Source of the DNA: Volvox africanus
Taxonomy: Eukaryota > Chlorophyta > Chlorophyceae > Chlamydomonadales > Volvocaceae
Length of the DNA stretch: 64,000 nt
Assembly: GCA_030268105.1 (NCBI GenBank)
Contig: BSDZ01000014.1
Location: 1,876,001-1,940,000, forward strand
Direction of reading: 5' to 3'
The position numbers were made by a program, and so were the translations under genes. The notes under the pieces were generated by a model. It had not been told where the DNA came from and ran no database searches. It saw only the letters and a program-made list of their open reading frames with translations. Each line of letters begins with the position of its first letter. Positions within the stretch are counted from its first letter, which is position 1. This document shows positions 1 through 10,600 of the stretch, one piece after another.

Positions 1-1339
1 TGAGGAATGGCTGACTGGAAGAACAAGGAAGCGGACTGCGGCAGTTGAAAGGCTCCTTGCATTCCATATATGGCCATGTTCCCCACATCAGCGACCATCG
101 ACAACTGGAGGGCAGGGTTTGCAGGATTGCAGAAGAAGGATTTCATGTCATACCAGTACGGCCCCGCGAAAGGTGCGAGCGTGAATGAGAGGGAAGGTGC
201 GGCGTAAGGACCCGAGCTGCGTAACTTCGGCCTTACCTTCGCCGCTGGTTCCTCCTCGCTTAGCTCCGCGGCAGGTTTGCAGCTTTGCTCAGTGTCTGCA
301 TCGTTCTCTTGGATCAACATCTCCTCGGGGAACGAGGGCACCATCGCGTCCGCGACTACTTCAGCACCGTCCGCGTCGAAGGTTGGCACCAGACCCGCTG
401 TGCGCAGAAACCGAATCCCTTCAAGAACGTCATAAGAAAGCATTCACATCATGCGGACTTACCATCGGATGGACCGTCAGACAGGATATCAGTAAAGTCG
501 AAGTTCATTTCCATCCATGAGTTGTCAAGGTCGAACGCCTGACGCATCAAACCGGATATTGCAGGCAAGCGAATGCACGTTCAACAAAAGAAGAAGAAGC
601 TGCAAAGGCATAAGCGAGAGCTGGCTGGACTTGACATACCTCGAATTCCAGCTTGTCTTTTATCTCCTTGAAAGTTGCCGGCGCAATATATCCAAAATCA
701 TCCAGAGGGGCGGACATGACTGGTACTACTGCCTCGCTCCCGGCTGGCGAAAGAATGGCTGTGTCCTCGAAGGAGCCGAGGGACGGCTTCTCATCGTCGA
801 CAAACCAGGACACTGGGCTAGCAGCCGACTGCGCGACAGACTCACAGGGTTCAGCGACATTAGGCTGCTCTGCGATGGCCACTTCCTGCGCCACACGGAT
901 CAGGTGCATTTCAAGGCACGCCCGCCTTGGACCCGATATTGTAGCTTTACAATCCCCGTAAGACAAACCTGCTCCAGCAGCGGCAACGGAAGGGCCGGCT
1001 CTGTGTCGTGAGAGGAGGACAATGGATTAGCGCAATGGCAGGCCTCGCACATGTAGGCGTTGTCGCAGCGGCAGAAAAGCGAAGCGCCCTTTGAGCAGCC
1101 CCCTTCGCAGGGAGTCCGGCGCACATGGCGCGCAGCCACCTGCAGAAGTGGTAATAATCCGCCATTTCCAATCAGAATCTAGGTCAAGCAATAATGAGGA
1201 AAGGAACCTTGGAAAGACGAGCGGCCTTGCAACTCACTGCGTTGCTCATATGGATACGAATGTCGCAATCCTTGCAGAGTAGGGCCTTGTCATTTTCACA
1301 GTAAACACCAGCAGGAGCAGCGCAGACAACGCAAGCCAT
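1..1339 (-). CDS. CONSTANS-like two-B-box zinc finger protein (3' end beyond window)
   Basis: Transcription-regulator family that in plants and Chlamydomonas (CrCO) carries two B-boxes and a C-terminal CCT domain. Exons read on the minus strand: 1238-1339, 969-1139, 640-885, 463-538 and 1-397 (open to the edge). All introns are GT-AG and phases agree, giving about 330 visible residues. B-box 1 (residues 3-38) shows C3, C6, C14, D17, C22, C25, D26 and H30. It is interrupted by an intron and resumes with the typical AARH. B-box 2 (residues 45-80) keeps a Cys-rich pattern, but with C-x3-C spacing at its start and His where Asp is usual. The remainder is acidic, for example DFTDILSDGPSD. The start is the Met two residues before the first zinc ligand. 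The CCT domain is not in the window, so assignment to CONSTANS rather than another BBX class is inferred from the double B-box. Confidence 0.85.
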
Positions 1340-3229
1340 ATTGGTATGAGGTGGACTAGGAATTACCAAGTGAACGCTTAACTTTATCAATCCTTTGCTT
1401 TTAGGACATAACAACAACTAGTTTTACTGATCTCAATACCCATAAGGGCAACAGAGAGAACTTTCTCTCGTGATTATGCACTTTGTACTGGTTGACGCCA
1501 GGTCCGTACTACTGGCGTTGGTTTCCGGTGACTGGAACATAACCGGAGCGTAAGTAGTTCCATCTAAAAATTGTACTTACTTTGCTTCAAGCAAGATGAT
1601 TTTGGAATATCCCTGTCTTGTCTAGGTCATTCTGCCCGGTTCGCTAGACGTTCTTTTCCAAATTTAGTATGACAGTGCTTACCGGTATGTGCTGTAGCCT
1701 CGATGCACTAATCGTGAACAATAATGCGGGCTTGTGCTTTTGGGGGGAAATCAAACGCCGCAATCCGGCAGCGGTTACTACAACTAACCACTCAGGCCCG
1801 AAAATACGAATGTTGGCGGTTCAAAGATCAAACTGGTGCTGGAAATCCTTTTAAATTTGGTCCTGCTTAAAGATTTGGGGCACCATCGTAAAGCTACGTT
1901 CGCCGCCACCTGTTTGTTGCCTGTCATTTTCACCCAAATGTATCCTAGAAAGCCAGGTAGTAATTCCGAAGTTTATGAATAAGAGAACGAATTAGTCATT
2001 GGTTGCAATTGATCCGAGAGCTGTGGACGAGGGGATGTGGTCTCGAGGGTAAAGTCCCGAGGGACCCTGGCTAAGGCCGATCTGCCACGAGCCCCTTAAA
2101 CCCTCTCCTGCCTGACGGCCGCCTAACTGTATCAAAACCAAAACTGCCAGATTACTTATCAGAATGCATGGATTACGCATAAAATAAGGTACATCCCATG
2201 CCACTGTTAAGGGAATCGCTTTGCTAGGTTGATTGCTATCACTGCTAATACCTTGTCTAGTAATCGTAAATATCATCTTTAATATTTAGGTTGTTATTTA
2301 GTTTTTATATCTATTTGGCACATAAATTTCTTACTTTTCGGTAGTTATTTATTTGTCGTACTTTCACCTCTGTAAGGAGTCCTAGTGATAAGGCCCTAGA
2401 GAACTTTTGCCGTCCCCGGCGAAATTTGCTTATCGCTTCCGAACGTCTATTTTCATTTAGCTTTTCTTGAAATCATATTTGATATCTTTTAGCTACGATA
2501 TTTTTGTTGTCTCTTTTAGGCTGACAAAATGTGCTCACTTTCGCGCTATTGAAACTCAAGCTTGCATGATCCTGCTTTGTGAAGAACCGAAAACGTTTGA
2601 TTGCATTGCAAGAGCGGATATTTTGCAACTTGCTCGTGGCTACTTTTCATTCGGTCGTCTCTATGCGTCCTGAATGGCACTGGCCAGCCCTACAGGCAAC
2701 TTGGTTTACATAAGGATCATTCCTAAGTTCTTTGACAATTGTTGCAAGCCATGACGAGTTGTCGAAGAAACGAAGTCTTTGTATTGCATGAAATGCGTCA
2801 ACCTTGCTAAATCAAGTATGATGTTTCCAATGCTAATAAACCCTATGCTTGAAGGGCCTGCTACCAGGTCAAAGAGGGGTACAAATCCAGTCCTCTTACT
2901 TTCCTTCTCAGTTCCCCGGTGAGCCAAACAGGAGGGTGTCAATGGGCCTCCGATGCAGCAGATATAGCGCCTGGTTGTGGATATCGGTTTTCTTGAATCT
3001 CAACATTCTCCAACTCCCAGTCGGTTGCTAAATATCATTCTTTTGTATCTACATGTCATAAGTCTAAAGGGGGGTTGAATATCTGTATGTGAGTGGCAGG
3101 GTTAAGGGTTTGGGGTGGTCTGTGTACTAGTTGAGAGCCGCAAAGGCCTACCGAGATGCTGACAGGATGCTTCTGCACCTTGATATTGTGCTGGTGTGTG
3201 CCGTACATGTACGACTACTACGGTCTGGG

Positions 3230-4300
3230 TATCTAAATGCAGATATCTAGATGTGGCTCAAAGGTGTCTTTAATATGTAGATGCGCCTTCTGGATAGCCA
3301 GATGTGGCTAAAAGGATCAAAACACACGTATATCGATCTAAAGTTCTTCCACTGGTGGCACCTCAGTACCCTAACATTTGATGCGAATATATTGCTAACC
3401 GCACTCAGGAGGGGCGGTAGAGCTGTTTCTTCGTCGGCAGTGCTTGGTGTTTTGGTGCGTGTGGTATTTGAGCCCCGCGCACATGGAGTGGAGTGTTGTG
3501 GTTCTCTGTCATTAGTTGGCAAGCTTCTCTGGCTAGTTCCTTCCTCGCTGCTGCTTGTCTGGCCTGCCACTCGTCGTCATCCTGTCTAGAAGCACAGTCC
3601 CCACCTGCCATGGGGATCAACCCATTACCTTACAGTTCAGTTGTCCACCCGGAATAAACAGCAGCAAGTTGTTCTACAGGGTACATGCATACGTACAGGG
3701 TGCGTCTCATCATGGGCATGCCTCAATCTTGAAACTAGCCGGCAGCATAGCAGTAGGCATAGTCGTAGGAAATCCCAGGCGTGTCCCAAAACTGAATGCT
3801 AGCTAGTGACAACTCTGAAGACCATTTCCAGATGCCGCGTAGAAAGTTTCTAGATGCAGTGAAGGGGGTAGTCTCTAACACCTATTATGAGTATGATGGC
3901 TAGGCAATATCATGTGGCAATATGATAATAAGGGGAGGGTCTAAAGTACGTAGCTAGCAAGATGTATGCAGCTGGGACAGTATCCACATGCAGTGATGGG
4001 GGTCCCTTCAGTATCTAGATGATGATCGTTCCGTATGCAGATGCAGGGAAGACAGGCCCCCCAAGTACCTAGATGTGGCAAGGACGATGATATGCAGATG
4101 TGAAAAAGGGGGGCTGTCATCAGCCTGCTTTCATGGAAAATCGCCTTCATAAAAGCGTGACAGTGGGGCCTCCTCATGCAAAGGTCCTCACCAATCAAGA
4201 TAGAAGCAAGCCGGGTGCGTGGAGATGGGAAAGGGGATATAGGAGCCAAGGGAGGGGCATCTAGATGCAGAACTAGTGGGGATGGTGCACATGGCTGAAG
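3230..4300. repeat. Interspersed degenerate TAGATG / GATGTGGC motif cluster
   Basis: Short words such as CTAGATGTGGC, TAGATGCAG and CAGATGTGGC recur at irregular spacing, for example near 3250, 3275, 3298, 3850, 4013, 4040, 4068 and 4262. They look like remnants of a decayed short tandem repeat. No coding function is visible. Confidence 0.4.
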
Positions 4301-4923
4301 GATGTGGTGGTAGAAGCTGCTCTGTAGTCCCAAATAAAACCCATGTTTTTTTATGAAACTAGTGTATGTGCAGCACACCTTAGCATGCTTTATTGCTTTC
4401 ATCACAGGAAAGATGGCACGGAGATAGCTACCGTTACCTACTTTGGCAACATCTGCATATAATGGGTGCTAGTTTTTTTGGCATGTGATGACCTCACATC
4501 AGCTTGCCAGTTTTTTGCCAGGGTGTATTTTATCTTCATATCTCTGAACATTCGTCATTGGCTCTTAAAATCCCTATTCACACACTTCTATCAACGTCCC
4601 GAATATCTCTGAGCCATGTCAGTCAAGACAGTGGCAGTGTGGGAAAGCGGGGCAGCAGACCCGCGACTTGCACAATCACCATAACTCTCTGGGCCGGGAG
4701 AGAATATATAGCGGCAGTCCCATGGATATTTAAAAGTATGATCGCATCTTTTCTTTGCTCAATCTTGCTTGTACATTGTAGGACTTTAAATTACCACAGC
4801 TTTAAATAAGCGCATCTGTGGAAAAGTCCCGCACCGTCTTTGGATATCATCTCCTGACTCCTGATCTGGGCCAGCTCCTGCGAACATCGTCCGGCATTTG
4901 CCCGCTGCGCCATCCAAGTCTTG

Positions 4924-4987
4924 TCAGTCCAAGTAGGTCCAAGCCAGTCCAAGTCAGTCCAAGTCAGTCCAAGTCAGTCCAAGTCAG
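4924..4987. repeat. 10-bp tandem repeat (AGTCCAAGTC type)
   Basis: About six copies of a 10-bp unit; the first two are imperfect and the last four nearly identical. Confidence 0.85.
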
Positions 4988-5156
4988 GACGAAATGCCCT
5001 TTGAATGGCACCTGTGCCATCGTAGTCCGTGCTGTCGTACAGAGGACCTGGACAGCCTGGCAAGCGCGTATCGACCCCGTAGACCAGACACGTCCATGTA
5101 CTAATCTCGCAGTTCATGTTGCATCGGGCATGGAAGGTTGACAGTCGACGGCAGCC

Positions 5157-5157
5157 C

Positions 5158-5188
<31 letters not shown>

Positions 5189-5235
5189 TATAGCAGTAAT
5201 AGCAGTAATAGCAGTAACAGCAGTAACAGCAGTAA
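5157..5235. repeat. CAG trinucleotide repeat grading into CAGTAA units
   Basis: A run of CAG triplets is followed by hexameric CAGTAA/CAGTAG derivatives. No supported gene overlaps it. Confidence 0.85.
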
Positions 5236-6272
5236 ATAAAGTGTCGAGCATTATTAAGATTGCTGCTACGGAGAAACTGACCCGAGCTCATCAGAGGACA
5301 TGACCCGCTCCGACTGATCTTGTAAATCCAGGGAAGGTTGGAAGGAACACACCCAGAAGGCTCCACCCAAAACACAAGGGAAGGGTTCAAAGAAAGGGTC
5401 TCGAGTACGTCTGGAGTATTGATATTATCCTATGCGGATACACACGCAAATGTCTTATACGAATAACTTCTAAGAAGGTCAATTCAATGCGTCGAAAAGA
5501 AAAGCTAACACTAAGAAATGAGACAAATTTTACGATGCAACAATTGCTTTAGGCATTGCGCCTCTCTGCACCCGACAAACACATACTTGCTACCCAACTG
5601 TCTTAAAATGCTCGTCGGCAGCTCTGGGTACGGCATAGAGTACGAACCGAGTACGGCATGGATACGCTCAAAAGGGCCGGCTGTGAGTTCCGAGGATCGG
5701 GAAGCGTCAAATGCAATGCCCTTCGCCATCACGACCGATCACGACCCATCACGCAGGTTTCATGACAACGTCTTTGGGAATACATCTGATGATTTGATCC
5801 GGTGCATGCTTTAAAGACATGTTGCCCGCCCGTCGTAGAGAGTCCCTGAGTGATGGCTAGAGAGTCAAAGAGGCGATCAAAATTCCATCAAACGACTTTG
5901 ACGGCATCCCAGCACACCAGGACATGTGGCTAGCATCCGAATACCCTGCCGACGCCCTTTCTTCTGCCACAGCACCCCAAGGTATATCAAGGAATGAAGC
6001 TCCCATTACCGCCTATGCCGGTTCCCTGGGCGAGTGTTGCCTGGGCGAGTGTTGCCTGCTGCGCTGCATCGACAGTTTCCAACTGAAGTGACTGGGGCGC
6101 TAACCCACATCCACCTTGTTCGTAGCATCATGCCGTACATCAGTGCGGCTAAATTTAACAAAGCTGATGTTGGGACAGTGACGCAGTACGCTTATGTGCA
6201 CGGGGCCCCAGGTACATCACACCACCCAGGGATCACAGCACCACCGACTATCATAGGGCCCATCACGAGACA

Positions 6273-6318
6273 CTCCCTTGCCCTCCGTACCGATCGTATC
6301 GGTACGGATGGCAAGGAG
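6273..6318. repeat. Imperfect palindrome, about 22-bp arms
   Basis: The arm containing CCTCCGTACCGAT is followed by its near-complement ATCGGTACGGATGG and then GCAAGGAG, which pairs with CTCCCTTG at the left end. The DNA could form a hairpin with almost no loop. Confidence 0.7.
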
Positions 6319-6447
6319 CTTTAAAAACGATAGTTACATTTGGCGACATAAGCGCCTGACGTAACCCCGTATAATCAAAGTTCTCACGGGTAAATTGCAA
6401 CGATATGAAACAAACAGAAATACGGCAGTCAGCTGCAACAGCGCGGA

Positions 6448-6490
6448 AGTAACAAGGGTTTCTAGGGTCACCCTAGAACCCCTTGCTACT
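6448..6490. repeat. Near-perfect palindrome, about 21-bp arms
   Basis: The core at 6453-6485 reads CAAGGGTTTCTAGGGT followed by ACCCTAGAACCCCTTG across a very short centre. Pairing extends outward with AGTAA against TTACT-like sequence and a few mismatches. Confidence 0.7.
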
Positions 6491-7032
6491 TTATGGTTGA
6501 AAGCCCCAACCAACGCTGAGACTGGTCGAAGCCCAAACGCAGGTGCAACGGAAGAGCTGCACTCAGGGAACACCTATCCGGCGATGTGGCGCAATGTCCG
6601 GGGTTAAGCCAAGGCCTTAACCCAGCAAGTAGTGCTCGTAACGTATGCCACGGCTTCATCGACCCATGGGTCACATGCCATGTGATTCATGGGAAAGGAG
6701 CAAACTGGTACCATACTGGTGCTGGCACGATATCTTTATGGATGCTTTGCCCCCGGGGGCTGCAGGGGAGCACCTGATCCATCCCACGTGTGCCGGGAGC
6801 ACATTAGAGTGGAATCGAATTCGCGGACGGGTGGGACCCCTGTGCTGCCACTTTATTTTAGGCTCCAGGAAGCCCAACATTAGGTAAGTTGCCTGTCGCC
6901 AGTTCTGTAGGATGCTGTCCAGCAAGACGGCGACTAGCGCCCCGTAATAGATTCCACCCACCCCTTTGCGGATAGCCAGGAGTGCCCTGGTCAGGGGAGG
7001 CAGGGACCGGAGCGCTGGCTTACAGCTGCTCG

Positions 7033-7070
7033 CCTGGCAACTGGCAACTGGCAACTGGCAACTGGCAACT
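7033..7070. repeat. 9-bp tandem repeat (CTGGCAACT)
   Basis: About four identical copies of the 9-bp unit. Confidence 0.85.
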
Positions 7071-7214
7071 GCTGCGGCCCAAAATGGGCGGCCTGACTCT
7101 GTGAGTGCCGCGGACAATCCGTGTGCCCCTTTCCTCTCCCGTCCCTGAGGCAAGAGAGTAAGTACCAAAGCGCTGCACTCCACCAGAATGGAGGGCTAAT
7201 GGAAGCTCCCGTGT

Positions 7215-7310
7215 ACTGACCCACACACTGACCCACGCACTGACCCACGCACTGACCCACGCACTGACCCACACACTGACCCACGCACTGACCCACACAC
7301 TGACCCACAC
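7215..7310. repeat. 12-bp minisatellite, eight units
   Basis: Eight consecutive units of ACTGACCCACAC or ACTGACCCACGC. They differ only at the eleventh base, A or G. Perfect 12-bp register without spacers identifies a minisatellite. Confidence 0.9.
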
Positions 7311-7615
7311 AGCCGCCACAGAGACAGGAACGGGGCAGATGCCAGCACCAGGCCCAGGCCCAGGAGCTAATGCAGTCCTTTCCACATCCTCGACGGGGGC
7401 CGCACAATCCAACACAACGAGAGATATATATACGCACACCAACTCACATTCCTCCTTTGTCTACAACTCCAGTCCTCTCCCCGACCCATCAGCACAGCTC
7501 CAGTCCTCACAAATGGACATCCCAAACGATTCCTGTTTGCTGCGGAGGCAAAGATTCTGCCCATCGGGCCCTCCTGGCCATTGTGATTGCATCGTGAGCC
7601 AGCAGCACCTGGCAG

Positions 7616-10600
7616 TTAGAGTTCATCTGGCAGCCGTACTTCCCGAAGCTGTCGCAACGCAGTTGGTGGAAGGACGTTTTCGTAGAACTGGCCTGGGTAG
7701 TTGCCTGTTTGGATGGGAAGTTACGGGAGGGGGAGGATGGTGATGGTACGGCCATCAGGTGTTAAATGGAGGAGGCAACGAATGTTTTAATAATGCCAAA
7801 GCATAAGCGTATAAATAGGACTAAAGTCCGGATAGTTTTAAGTCGGAGGCATGACATGGATACCATCTACAGTACGTAGAATCATTCCATTAATGGTTCC
7901 AGATGGACTTATGTGCGGCAGCGGTAACCTAAATACGTACCTGGTAGCCAGTACACGCACACGTACAGCTTGCCATTCCACTGTCCACCCTGATACGATA
8001 TCCCATTGGGACAAACCCCGATGGCACAGCCGACCAGGGAAGTGCGAACCCACACCAGCTGAGTGAACTGCCCAGTGGTGGAGTTAAACTGTGTATGTAC
8101 GACAAATCAGACGTGGGAGGAATCTGAGTATTAGAGAATTATTACGATCCAGTGCTGGTTCAAGCCACGGTGTATGTGGCCACGAAGGGGACCACATTGC
8201 GTTATGAGGACGGGAATGCTAACGACTGCTACAGCATGGGTATTGAGTACGACATTTGGACTAATTGTACGTGGCAGAACATCCTGGCTATGCGCATGAG
8301 CGAGCATTATCTATGTCGCCGGCATCGAGTCAACAGTTGAGCCTGGTAATACAACGACTGTTCACGAAGTGAGCTGCGAAGGGCGACCATGCCAACCAGC
8401 CAGCCAGCCAGCCAGCCACTGGCTTGTCACCCCCGACCCGCCGTACAGCAGGTTTCATAAGACACTGGCCTGCGCGCCCATAGGTTCTCCGACCCGTGGG
8501 TTCCTGGACCCATGGAATCTCGGCGCTTGCTTCACAAGCTCCCGATTGAGAAACTGATGCTCGGAAAAGACGAAGCATGAGTGTATAGATAGATAAAGCA
8601 CGCTGAAGCCCCGGTACTTCAGCCGCAGTTGAATGAAGCCCCCGAGCCCCAAACGTACCCCGGGAACGTTGAAGTTGTATTTGCTGACCTCCGAGTACCT
8701 ACGTGAATTCATCAGGGTCACCAAGCCGCGTGGGGAGGGGGAGGGGAGGGGAGGGGGCTAAAACACACTGGCTGGCACGTACATGACTAGAACTCCGATT
8801 GACGGTCCAAATTTAGCGTCTTACAGAGTCTTCAGGGCGACAGCAGTACGGGGTCGGTTATGGTTGTTATCAATTGTATTCGTTGTAATCGTACTGTGCG
8901 TACCCAGGGCTTGATGTGCGTGCTCTGTAGAATCGAGTGCATATCGATAAGTTAGTTGGTTAGTTGGTTCGTAGGACAAAAAGCCTCCCTGGAGTCTCGC
9001 AGCATTCCTATCCTCGGCGCCCGTAGCCACTATTGGGTCAGTCACGCAGTATTACGGCATCTCGAGATAACGAGTCTTAATGTCGCACGGTACACCATGC
9101 GTGCAACAACCAGCATCAGCATGTATGTCGTACAGATGCCGTAATTTGTTTTACCGCACCTACCAGCCATCGATTGCCGTCAGGATGTCCGGGTGACCCA
9201 ACGCTAGGTTCTCGCCGTACGGCAGATCGCTGTGCTCAAACCTGTGTCTCGTCCATTCAGTTTTAAGCAACAACGGGAACGGCATGGTTAACGAACACGA
9301 ATAACGAATTAACTAATATACTTCACATGGTTTTACATGGACTTATGCTACTTGCTTAGAACCCCACACAAACCGATGTGCATATGTGAACTGAGCTAAG
9401 CTAATTTGGGAACGAAGCTGTACCAACCAGAAGAAGGGTATCAACGGGCCTGAGATGCGGCGAGAAACTCGGGATCGTGACATGATACCCGCCGCGCAAC
9501 CCTACCCAATCGCCGACGCATACCTCCTTAAACACATAAACAGGTGCATAGCGCATAGCCCCGACAGCCCCGACAGGGTTTTCGCGTCATCAGGGCGATT
9601 TAGATTGTCGTTTCAAAAACCCCGTTATCCCTGAATATACCCCCTTGCATACCCCCCTGCATACCGTCCTTGCAAGCACCTTCATTTTATATTATTACTC
9701 GCAAGCAAATGTGAACACATGTGCACCCGTTATATGTTTTAGACTAGATGACCCACCAGCAATTGTTTGCCCAGCTCTGCGCGTCGGCCTGCAGCCTAGC
9801 ACTCCAGGCCAACGGCGGCGCCAAATGCCATGACCGATACAGGTTGTGGCGTGCTACCGTTGCCTCAGCATCCACGTACCTGCCGCACAAAACATACAGG
9901 TTCATTCTCAACATTTTCCCTTCATGTGTGGGGGGGGAGGGAGAGGGAGAGGGAGAGGGAGAGGGAGAGGGAGAGGGAGAGGGAGAGGGAGAGGGAGAGG
10001 GAGAGGGAGAGGGAGAGGGAGAGGGAGAGGGAGAGGGAGAGGGAGAGGGAGAGGGAGAGGGAGAGGGAGAGGGAGAGGGAGAGGGAGAGGGAGAGGGAGA
10101 GGGAGAGGGAGAGGGAGAGGGAGAGGGAGAGGGAGAGGGAGAGGGAGAGGGAGAGGGAGAGGGAGAGGGAGAGGGAGAGGGAGAGGGAGAGGGAGAGGGA
10201 GAGGGAGAGGGAGAGGGAGAGGGAGAGAGATTTTACACATCCCATTATGGGCCCTATTTAAGTACGATCAAAAGAACAACAGAACAACGCAAGCACGCTG
10301 TGAAAGAGGAAAGCACAAAGGGCGCAGCAGCAATAAATGAGGTAACGTATTATTGTCAATTTGGCTTTTCTGATAAGATGACAGTTCAGTATACGAACTG
10401 AATCATGACCGACACAAACAAACATATAAAAATTATGAGAATTAAACAGAAAGTTGAGTGTTATAAATTGATAGTAGCATACGTACATTTCTTCCAATTT
10501 CAAATAGTTTAGGAAAGCCACAGTGTTGTATAAAGTCACATGAAATACGGTCAACACGTTATCTCACCAAGGGCTCGACGAGAGATAGGGGTCGAGGGAG

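Larger units (their letters stand above)
1340..7615. other. Gene-poor 6.3-kb interval
   Basis: No reading frame here shows a recognisable domain or a coherent exon chain. The interval holds short tandem repeats, two hairpin-forming palindromes near 6.3 and 6.45 kb, and a scattered TAGATG-type short motif between 3.2 and 4.3 kb. The left end must contain the promoter of the CONSTANS-like gene. The right end contains the 3' region of the first LysM-CAP gene. Confidence 0.6.

Noticed and set aside
7215..7310. CRISPR-like regular repeat
   Set aside because: Units are contiguous 12-mers with no spacers, so it is a minisatellite in a eukaryotic genome.
9748..10401. 217-codon frame with a Gly-Glu repeat, and related RE, SL and PL frames
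   Set aside because: Pure translation of the hexanucleotide array inside an intron.
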